A stretch of 44,443 nt of DNA from an uncultured Oscillospiraceae bacterium (GTDB taxonomy: Bacteria; Bacillota; Clostridia; Oscillospirales; Oscillospiraceae), in contig CANQQB010000010.1 in the NCBI GenBank assembly GCA_947625845.1, forward strand, positions 1 to 44,443, read 5' to 3'. Shown in pieces: positions 39,074-44,443 of this stretch. The position numbers were made by a program, and so were the translations under genes. The number at the start of each line of letters is the position of its first letter. The first letter of the stretch is position 1. The notes under the pieces are model-generated. The model worked only from the letters and a program-made list of their open reading frames with translations. It was not told the origin of the DNA and searched no databases.

Positions 39074-39780
39074 GCAACATACCAGGCATGGACCTGGCTG
39101 CACTATCAGACTACGCCAACCGCCACGGGATCAGCTATGGCCAGCTGGTGGCCAGGATCGGCCCGGCGGAGACCAGGGCAATCGTGGAGAACTACGTGAA
39201 GAACCGGGACGAGATCCACGCGGAGAAGCGCAAGCAGACAATGGACCGTCTCGCGGAGAAGCTGGACAAAGACCAGGCCATACAGTACTGGAGGCAGGGC
39301 TGCTCTGATCTGGAGATAGCGGAGCTATGCGGCGTGGCCGGGGAGACAGTCCGGAGGTGGCGTGTAGACAACGGCTTGCGCAAGATGACGAAGCAGGACA
39401 AGGAGGAGCGAAAGCGCCAGGAGATCCTGAAGGAGCTGGAGACAGTGCTCCCGAAGGACCAGGCAAAGAGGAAAGAGGGGCACATAGACGACGACCGCGC
39501 AATGTACCTCTACGAGAAGGGATTTTCAGACTACGCCATCGCGGACGTGATGAGAGTCACGCCGGACAGCGTGAACAAGTGGAGGCAGAAACGCGGGCTT
39601 GTATCCCAGTGGGTGCGGAAGAGCCAGGAGAGGAAGCAGACCATGCTGGACATGTATGCCAAGGGCGTCTCGATCGCGGAGATCCGGAAGCAGATGGGCG
39701 TCTCGGATCAGTGGGTGCGGACGGTGATCCGAGAGGACCAGCAGAAGAAGGAAGCACAGCAGGACAAGCAGACGGAGTAG
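39067..39780 (+). CDS. Multi-HTH DNA-binding regulator (237 aa)
   Basis: The ATG at 39067 overlaps the previous gene. Three helix-turn-helix units of the resolvase/transposase-like kind follow one another: about 70-104 (SDLEIAELCGVAGETVRRW), 144-178 (SDYAIADVMRVTPDSVNKW) and 192-222 (SIAEIRKQMGVSDQWVR). A weaker fourth may lie at 12-40 (HGISYGQLVARIG). Linkers are charged and helical. Three HTHs in one chain suit binding to repeated DNA, and an 11-bp repeat array lies 340 bases downstream. It may regulate late genes or replication. Inference only. Confidence 0.7.
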   Translation: MVSNIPGMDLAALSDYANRHGISYGQLVARIGPAETRAIVENYVKNRDEIHAEKRKQTMDRLAEKLDKDQAIQYWRQGCSDLEIAELCGVAGETVRRWRVDNGLRKMTKQDKEERKRQEILKELETVLPKDQAKRKEGHIDDDRAMYLYEKGFSDYAIADVMRVTPDSVNKWRQKRGLVSQWVRKSQERKQTMLDMYAKGVSIAEIRKQMGVSDQWVRTVIREDQQKKEAQQDKQTE

Positions 39781-39835
39781 AACAGACAACAGGCCGAGGG
39801 CAGGCCGGCCGATGGCGTAAGCCGGAGGTGTGGCA

Positions 39836-40117
39836 ATGGCGCAGTTTCACATCAAGAAGTCAATCGGGTGCACGTACATAGAGCAGGGATACGTGTACTT
39901 CACGAGCAGGAACTATTCGGCACTGCCGCGCAAACGGCAGGAACGGATAGAGCAGCTGGCAAAGGAGGTTGCCGGCGAGTACGCAGACGCGCTGCTGGAG
40001 TTTGTCACGACGGACAAAGGATATGTGGCCGTCTCCCAGAAATACCATCTCTCCGAGAGGACGTTATACGGAGTGGTGGCCAAGTACTACCAGGGTTTCG
40101 TTCGGCGTCGGATCTGA
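39836..40117 (+). CDS. Small HTH-like protein before the replication region (93 aa)
   Basis: The ATG at 39836 follows CGGAGGTGTGGC. Residues about 60-88 (YVAVSQKYHLSERTLYGVVAKYY) form a helix-turn-helix, preceded by a helical segment (RKRQERIEQLAKEVAGEYAD). It is the last gene of the early operon and ends one base before the 11-bp repeats. ArpU- or sigma-like late activators occupy this kind of place in Firmicutes phages, and an origin-binding role is also possible. Confidence 0.65.
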   Translation: MAQFHIKKSIGCTYIEQGYVYFTSRNYSALPRKRQERIEQLAKEVAGEYADALLEFVTTDKGYVAVSQKYHLSERTLYGVVAKYYQGFVRRRI

Positions 40118-40118
40118 T

Positions 40119-40437
40119 CTCAACAGAGGCTCAATTGAGCTCCATTGAGATTGACTACCGCCGAGGCGAAGCCGGGAGCTTAGTCTATCGGTTAGTCAAG
40201 TCACGAGAAAGTCACGAGAAAGTCACAGGCAGCAAGTCCCAAGTTATGACAACGAGGTTGCAACAAGCTTGGTACTAACTTGGTACTAACTTGGTGCTTC
40301 TTGAAACTTAGCTGAAACTAACCTGAAACTGTTCGGGAGGTTTAAAGGCGGTTTAGTTGCAACTGGGCATAAACTCAAAACCAACTCAAAACCAACTCAA
40401 AACCAACTCAAAACCAACTCAAAACCAACTCAAAACT
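40119..40437. repeat. 11-bp-period repeat mosaic, candidate iterons/operator array
   Basis: Successive small families each repeat at about 11 bp: a CTCAATTGAGC-type set at 40119-40151 (weak); GTCACGAGAAA twice plus a partial at 40200-40226; CTTGGTACTAA twice plus a variant at 40268-40300; TGAAACT at 40302, 40313 and 40324; GGTTTA at 40339 and 40350; then AACTCAAAACC five times plus a near copy at 40372-40437. The families differ in sequence but share the period, about one helical turn, so bound proteins would line one face of the DNA. The stretch is non-coding; open frames across it have no ribosome site. Confidence 0.8.
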
Positions 40438-40472
40438 GAAGGATGGACAGAGGGTGCAGGCCTGGTGCCTGC

Positions 40473-40581
40473 TGCCTCTGCAATGTCCCGCACCAGATGC
40501 CGGGAAGCGGCTGCCGGAGGTCTCATCACACTTCCTCCTCTCCCTCCGGCAGCGGCAAAGGTGCGGGGCATTGCAGAGGCA
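40473..40581. promoter_or_regulatory. Long-stem inverted repeat, candidate replication origin structure
   Basis: The outer arms 40473-40494 and 40560-40581 match over 22 positions, with 21 Watson-Crick pairs and one T-G. Further in, TGCCG (40498-40502) pairs with CGGCA (40553-40557), and CTGCCGGAGG (40511-40520) pairs with CCTCCGGCAG (40543-40552), leaving a 22-nt loop. The element lies 110 bases before the Rep start. Such extended hairpins mark double- or single-strand origins of rolling-circle replicons. A MITE-like insertion is the alternative. Confidence 0.65.
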
Positions 40582-40598
40582 TGAACTATATACTATTT

Positions 40599-40643
40599 GC
40601 TATCGCACACCGTGCGAATAGCCGGGCTTGTTAGGGGCCTAAC
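40599..40643. promoter_or_regulatory. Two further small hairpins upstream of Rep
   Basis: GCTATCGCAC (40599-40608) pairs with 40612-40622 over 10 bp with one bulged A. GTTAGG (40630-40635) pairs with CCTAAC (40638-40643). With the 109-nt element they make the 170 bases before Rep unusually structured. A clear promoter for Rep was not found here. Confidence 0.5.
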
Positions 40644-40691
40644 TTTGAAACCACTTCTTATATATTCGGAGACACACCAGGCAGGGGGTCA

Positions 40692-41618
40692 ATGTCAATG
40701 GCTAAGGGAAACGGAAATCAGCAGCAGGAGCGGGGATACTGGGTGGTCCGCACATACAAGGCGGGACGCGTCGGGGAGAAGATCAAGTACTGGGTGCCGG
40801 GATCGGCTCCCACGAAGTCCGCCAGGAAGATGAAATCAGACATCAACAAAGTCAAGCAGAACGAATACAGCGCCGAAAAGCGCGTGGCTCGTTTAATCAA
40901 CGCCAACTTTCAAGGCGGGAAAGATATCCTGCTTGGGCTTTCATATGATGACATCACTTTGCAGGAAATCAAAGACGCGGCTGCCGGGGCGGAGGACCAG
41001 GAGAAGGCTGCCTATGCCGGGGCACACCATCAGCTCCGTCTTTTCATCCGCCGCGCCCGCCGTGCCTGTGAGCTGGCCGGGATCCCCTTCCGATACATCG
41101 CTGTCACGTCAGACTGGAACCTGAAGGAAGACCGCCCGGCACGGCTCCACCATCATCTCGTGATCAACCGGGAGGCGCTGGAGATCTGCCTTTCCAAGTG
41201 GACTGCTGGCACAACAAACCACGAGGCCCTGGACGATGATCCGGATCATAGCGAACTGGCCGCATATCTGATCAAGCAGGTGCGCCACGAGCCGGACGAG
41301 AAGAAGTACATTCCTTCCAGGAATCTCACAATCCCAGCCCCGAAGGACAGACGCGCCGTAAGCGGGGCGGAACTCACCTGCCCCAGGGGCGCCGTCATGA
41401 AGCACCGCAACGAGTGGCAGCCTGGCCGCCCCCAGTACATCCGGTATGTCCTCTCAGAGACGCCCCAAAAAGTTGACACGACACGCGCACGCGGGGGCGC
41501 CCGCACGCGCACGCGTTCTGGCAATTCGCCCGATCTCCCGCCCGATCCGGAGGACTTTCTCCCCGGTGATCCGGAGGCGGAAGAGCGCCGTTTGCCATCC
41601 GGACATTACCGGGAGTAA
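40692..41618 (+). CDS. HUH-type replication initiator (Rep)
   Basis: HUH Rep proteins nick one strand at the origin through a Tyr and start rolling-circle replication. The 308-aa product has the three family motifs in order: motif 1 DILLGLSYDD (about 78-87), the metal-binding His cluster RLHHHLVI (His153-155), and the catalytic AAYLIKQV (Tyr192, Lys195). One active Tyr is seen, as in plasmid and microvirus-type Reps. The end is Arg- and Pro-rich (about 265-308). The ATG at 40692 follows GGCAGGGGGTC. No helicase or polymerase gene is visible in the genome, so host machinery must extend the nicked strand. Confidence 0.8.
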   Translation: MSMAKGNGNQQQERGYWVVRTYKAGRVGEKIKYWVPGSAPTKSARKMKSDINKVKQNEYSAEKRVARLINANFQGGKDILLGLSYDDITLQEIKDAAAGAEDQEKAAYAGAHHQLRLFIRRARRACELAGIPFRYIAVTSDWNLKEDRPARLHHHLVINREALEICLSKWTAGTTNHEALDDDPDHSELAAYLIKQVRHEPDEKKYIPSRNLTIPAPKDRRAVSGAELTCPRGAVMKHRNEWQPGRPQYIRYVLSETPQKVDTTRARGGARTRTRSGNSPDLPPDPEDFLPGDPEAEERRLPSGHYRE

Positions 41619-41680
41619 TCAGCCGGAAAGTAGATACCACTTTCGCCGAAAAGCGATCACGGGATAACTATGCCCATTGA

Positions 41681-41722
41681 GCCCGAAAACCTTTGCAGTA
41701 TAAAGGTTTTCGGGCATTTTTT
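41681..41722 (+). terminator. Intrinsic terminator after Rep
   Basis: GCCCGAAAACCTTT (41681-41694) and AAAGGTTTTCGGGC (41702-41715) are perfect complements (14 bp) around a 7-nt loop, followed by ATTTTTTATT. It ends early/replication transcription before the late operon. Confidence 0.95.
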
Positions 41723-41760
41723 ATTGCTAAAAAGTTTGCGGATTCGAGGGGGGTACCCTG

Positions 41761-41769
41761 TGCTAAAAT
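41761..41769 (+). promoter_or_regulatory. Possible extended -10 promoter of the late operon
   Basis: TGCTAAAAT is an extended -10 element (TGn then TAAAAT at 41764-41769), 22 bases before the small terminase start. No good -35 box lies 17 bases upstream, which would fit a promoter needing a phage activator. Only weakly supported. Confidence 0.4.
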
Positions 41770-41790
41770 TTCACAAAGGAGGCGGGAGAA

Positions 41791-42312
41791 GTGAAGGGCA
41801 GAAAGAGCAAGTACAGGACGGCGAAAGCGCTGGAGCGGGCCATCCAGGCATACGTCCGGAGATACTCCCGCGTGGTCCCCTTCACGGAAGAGTACGACAC
41901 TGGAGAGCGGGACGACAAGGGGCACACGATCACGGGCCAGCGCCCGGTGCTTGCCGAGGATGGAGAACCCGTTACATACCGTGCCTGGGCCATCCCGCCC
42001 AACGTGGGGGGACTCTGCCGGGAACTGGGCATCAGCCGGCAGACCTGGTCCGAGTACTGCGATCCAGCCCGACATCCGGAGTTCGCAGAGGCCACAGAGT
42101 GGATCCGGGATCTGATGCAGACCTGGCTGGAGGAGCAGCTCCTCACCCGTCCGGACAAGGAGCTGAAGGGCATTATTTTCAACCTGGAGAACAACTACAG
42201 GTACCGCCAGCACGTGGAGGTGCACGGCGTCTCCACCATGGAGGATCTGCTTGGCATAGGCAAGGACAGCAACGCCGAGGCAGGGGCGCAGGATGCAACG
42301 CCTGAATTCTGA
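41791..42312 (+). CDS. terS: Terminase small subunit
   Basis: It recognises phage DNA and loads the large subunit for packaging. The 173-aa product starts at GTG 41791 after CAAAGGAGGCGGG. It has an HTH-like segment GGLCRELGISRQTWSEYC (about 70-87) and a helical oligomerisation region after it, ending in LENNYRYRQHVEV, a pattern common in small terminases. It overlaps the large subunit gene by 20 bases. Position and motif make this a confident call, though small terminases diverge fast. Confidence 0.8.
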   Translation: MKGRKSKYRTAKALERAIQAYVRRYSRVVPFTEEYDTGERDDKGHTITGQRPVLAEDGEPVTYRAWAIPPNVGGLCRELGISRQTWSEYCDPARHPEFAEATEWIRDLMQTWLEEQLLTRPDKELKGIIFNLENNYRYRQHVEVHGVSTMEDLLGIGKDSNAEAGAQDATPEF

Positions 42313-44032
42313 GCAGGCGGACAAGCTCCGGAAGATGCTCCGCAACTGCCGGCAATACGTGGAGTCCTTCCTGAAGATCCGCACCAAGGAAGGAGAGCTC
42401 AAACCGCTCATTCTCAACGAGCCGCAGCAGAAGCTGTACAAGGCGCTGCAGGAGCAGGCAGCGGCGGGAGTGCCCGTCCGTCTGATCGTACTAAAGGCCC
42501 GCCAGATGGGATTCTCCACACTCTCCGGTGGAGTGATCTTCCAGCGCACGGCAACCCGCCCGGACACCGAGTCACTGATCGTGGCTCACAAGGCAGACGC
42601 CACGGCCAACCTGTTCGGCATGTACAGGCAGTTCTATGAGCAGCTGCCGGAGTTCATCCAGCCTATGCGCAAGGCGGTAAACGCCCAGGAGCTTGTCTTC
42701 GACAATCCTTCCCGCGATCCGTCGGACAAGCGCAAGCATCCTGGCCTCCGTTCCAGGATCAGATGCGCCACGGCTGGCGGCCAGGGCGTGGGCCGGTCCT
42801 ACACGGTCCAGAACGTCCACATGTCGGAGTACGCATTCTGGCCGGGAGATAAGAACCTAACCTTCGCCGGCATCATGCAGGCAGTCCCGGACAGGCCGGG
42901 GACTATCGTAATCATCGAGAGCACCGCCAACGGCTTCGACGACTTCAAGGACAAGTGGGACGACGCTTGCGCCGCGTGGGATCGCGGAGAGCGGGACGGC
43001 TTCCGCCCGATCTTCTTTGCCTGGTGGGAGATGCCGGACTATCGCAAGCCCGTTCCGCCAGATTTCCAGGCCACGCCGGAGGAACTGGAGATAGCAGCCG
43101 CCTATGGCCTGGACATGGAGCAGATTGTGTGGCGCCGTTGGTGCATCCGCAACAACTGCGGCGGCTCTCTGGATCTCTTCCACCAGGAGTACCCAGCCAG
43201 CCCGGACGAGGCCTTTGTGGCCAGCGGCGCTTGCATTTTCAACAAGGAGCACATCATCCTGCAGCGGGAAAGGGCCCGGAAGCTGCCCAGGAAGAAGGGC
43301 CGTTTCATGTACAAGTACAACGGCCTCTCCGTAATCGAGGCAGTGTTCCAGGAAGCCTGGAACGGAGAGATATCCGTGCTGAAAGATCCGATGGAGGGAC
43401 ACCCCTATGTGATCGGCGGAGACACCGCCGGCGAGGGGTCAGACTACTTCGCGGCCCACGTCCTGGACAACTCCACCGGGGAGATTGTGGCAGTCCTCCA
43501 CCAGCAGAACGGAGAGGGCGAGTACATCCGCCAGGTGATCTGCCTTGGCAGGTGGTACAACGCCGCGCTGATCGGCATAGAGTCCAACTTCTCCACCTTC
43601 GCCAACAATGAGCTGGCACGGCTCAACTATCCGAATATCTACGTCCGGGAGCAGACGGACGTATACACCGGAGAGCTCAAGAAAGCCTTTGGCTTCCGGA
43701 CAGACACCATCACAAGACCCCTGATCCTCTCCGAACTAGTGGAGCTCACGGAGCAGCACCTGGAGCTGGTCACGGACTACGAGACCCTGGGCGAGATGCT
43801 TACTTTCGTACGCAAGGAGAACGGCAAGGCGGAGGCCCAGGAGGGCAAGCATGACGACCTGGTCATGTCCTACGCCATCGCCAATCACATCCGATCCAGG
43901 CAGTCCATGCAGATCAAGACCAAGGGCAAGAAAAAGCCGGAGCTGGAGTGGACGCCGGACATGAAGCAAGACTATCAAAGGGCCACACCGGAGCAGCGGG
44001 AACTGCTGCTGCAGCTCTGGGGACGGCAGTAA
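42293..44032 (+). CDS. terL: Terminase large subunit
   Basis: The packaging motor: an ATPase that pumps DNA into the head and a nuclease that cuts it. The 579-aa product has a Walker A-type loop LKARQMGFST (about 67-76) and ESTANGF near the ATPase coupling region. The nuclease domain has metal-binding acidic residues in GGDTAGEGSD, then GIESNF and KHDDLVMSYA. Length is normal. The ATG at 42293 overlaps the small subunit gene. The cutting mode (pac or cos) cannot be read directly. Confidence 0.95.
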   Translation: MQRLNSEQADKLRKMLRNCRQYVESFLKIRTKEGELKPLILNEPQQKLYKALQEQAAAGVPVRLIVLKARQMGFSTLSGGVIFQRTATRPDTESLIVAHKADATANLFGMYRQFYEQLPEFIQPMRKAVNAQELVFDNPSRDPSDKRKHPGLRSRIRCATAGGQGVGRSYTVQNVHMSEYAFWPGDKNLTFAGIMQAVPDRPGTIVIIESTANGFDDFKDKWDDACAAWDRGERDGFRPIFFAWWEMPDYRKPVPPDFQATPEELEIAAAYGLDMEQIVWRRWCIRNNCGGSLDLFHQEYPASPDEAFVASGACIFNKEHIILQRERARKLPRKKGRFMYKYNGLSVIEAVFQEAWNGEISVLKDPMEGHPYVIGGDTAGEGSDYFAAHVLDNSTGEIVAVLHQQNGEGEYIRQVICLGRWYNAALIGIESNFSTFANNELARLNYPNIYVREQTDVYTGELKKAFGFRTDTITRPLILSELVELTEQHLELVTDYETLGEMLTFVRKENGKAEAQEGKHDDLVMSYAIANHIRSRQSMQIKTKGKKKPELEWTPDMKQDYQRATPEQRELLLQLWGRQ

Positions 44033-44053
44033 CAGCAGACAGGAGGAACTGCA

Positions 44054-44443
44054 ATGCGAGGAGACATAGACAAGCTCAACATGTGGCGGGAGCGCCTGGA
44101 AGAGTCCAAGAGGGCCTATGGCGAACTCTACGAGCTCATGGACGAGCGGGAACGGCTGTACAACAAGGACCGACGCATCCGCACCATGGTAGAGGGCGAC
44201 GTGGAGCGGGACGGCACGCTGCGCCAGACGCCACACGTCCGAAATATCATCTTCGAGAACATCGAGGCCCAGGTGTCCAGCTCCATTCCAAAGCCAAAAG
44301 TCACGCCACGCCGGAAGAAGGACGAGAAGCTGGCCGAGGTGATCGAGCATTTCCTCCGAAACGAGCTGGACCGCCTCCCCTTCGAGCAGATGAACGACAT
44401 GGCGGAACGGACAGTCCCCATCCAGGGCGCCGTGGGCTTTCTC
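44054..44443 (+). CDS. Portal protein, N-terminal part (continues at position 1 of the window)
   Basis: The ATG at 44054 follows CAGGAGGAACTGC, 22 bases after the terminase stop. The frame runs out of the window and resumes at position 1 in phase once the 77-bp duplicate is counted once. The N-terminal 105 residues are helical and charged (MWRERLEESKRAYGELYELM), with THVxNIIFENIEAQVSS-like features typical of portals. See the entry at 1-1889 for the rest. Confidence 0.85.
   Translation, partial: MRGDIDKLNMWRERLEESKRAYGELYELMDERERLYNKDRRIRTMVEGDVERDGTLRQTPHVRNIIFENIEAQVSSSIPKPKVTPRRKKDEKLAEVIEHFLRNELDRLPFEQMNDMAERTVPIQGAVGFL
44367..44443. repeat. Terminal direct repeat (circular contig overlap), right copy
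   Basis: Identical to positions 1-77; the unique circular length is 44366 bp. See the left copy. Confidence 0.95.

Noticed and set aside
40372-40437. CRISPR-like array
   Set aside because: Units are 11 bp, head to tail, with no spacers, and no cas genes are nearby.
40357-40584. Open frame encoding an 11-residue repeat (NSKPTQNQLKT type) in the Rep leader
   Set aside because: The peptide repeat is a consequence of reading an 11-bp DNA repeat in three frames. There is no ribosome site and the frame runs into the inverted repeat.
41478-41520. GC-rich inverted and alternating CG stretch in the end of Rep
   Set aside because: Only a 5-bp stem forms; it encodes an Arg/Gly/Thr-rich tail and is more simply explained by codon and residue bias.

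Overview
The window is one complete circular genome of a temperate tailed phage, most probably a podovirus of a GC-rich Gram-positive gut bacterium (Clostridia). The first and last 77 bases are identical (1-77 and 44367-44443), so the contig closes on itself into a circle of 44366 bp and the portal gene runs across the cut. The Firmicutes assignment is inference. It rests on strong AGGAGG-type ribosome sites, sigma-A-like promoters, and an XkdX-like protein, a holin, an amidase and a DUF6275-like protein of types I know from Firmicutes phages. The podovirus assignment rests on a P22-size portal, a gp10-like tail hub protein, long Gln/Tyr/Asn-rich and very large candidate ejection proteins, and the absence of a tape measure, tail tube, sheath or baseplate.

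Layout, rightward unless stated. (1) 41.7-44.4 kb continuing into 0-6.1 kb: terminase small and large subunits, portal, a 51-aa protein, scaffold, decoration-like protein, major capsid protein, connector and a collagen-like/coiled-coil fiber. (2) 6.1-9.3 kb: a diversity-generating retroelement (DGR), made of a 476-aa fiber whose C-terminus is the variable repeat, a template repeat and a reverse transcriptase. (3) 9.35-11.4 kb: XkdX-like protein, holin, two small proteins and an amidase endolysin. (4) 11.5-26.8 kb: a second fiber, a small protein, the tail hub, a 754-aa Gln/Tyr-rich protein and a 3313-aa protein that takes about 22% of the genome, closed by a strong terminator. (5) 27.2-29.6 kb, leftward: integrase, an AT-rich membrane protein gene and an XRE repressor, with a divergent promoter/operator switch at 29.63-29.72 kb. 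(6) 29.77-40.1 kb: 27 small, tightly overlapping early genes, nearly all of unknown function, several visibly duplicated, ending in a triple-HTH protein and a small HTH-like protein. (7) 40.1-41.6 kb: a non-coding region with 11-bp-period repeats and a 109-nt long-stem inverted repeat, then a HUH-type Rep gene and a perfect terminator.

How the parts probably work together: the repressor and integrase maintain lysogeny. The early operon ends in candidate DNA-binding regulators. Rep probably starts rolling-circle-type replication at the structured region just upstream, since no polymerase, primase or helicase gene is visible. The late operon starts at the terminase and makes heads, fibers, lysis proteins and the ejection apparatus. 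The retroelement rewrites twelve codons at the tip of a fiber.

The most interesting signals are: the DGR, in which all 14 template/variable differences are at template adenines, paired with an RT whose catalytic motif reads YMDN and which appears to lack an ATG start; a family of four short hairpins near 1.94-2.24 kb with a nearly constant 11-nt loop and changing but complementary stems; the 11-bp repeat mosaic plus long inverted repeat in front of Rep; and the giant protein with an HExxH site and internal repeats. No tRNA, rRNA, CRISPR array or insertion sequence was seen.
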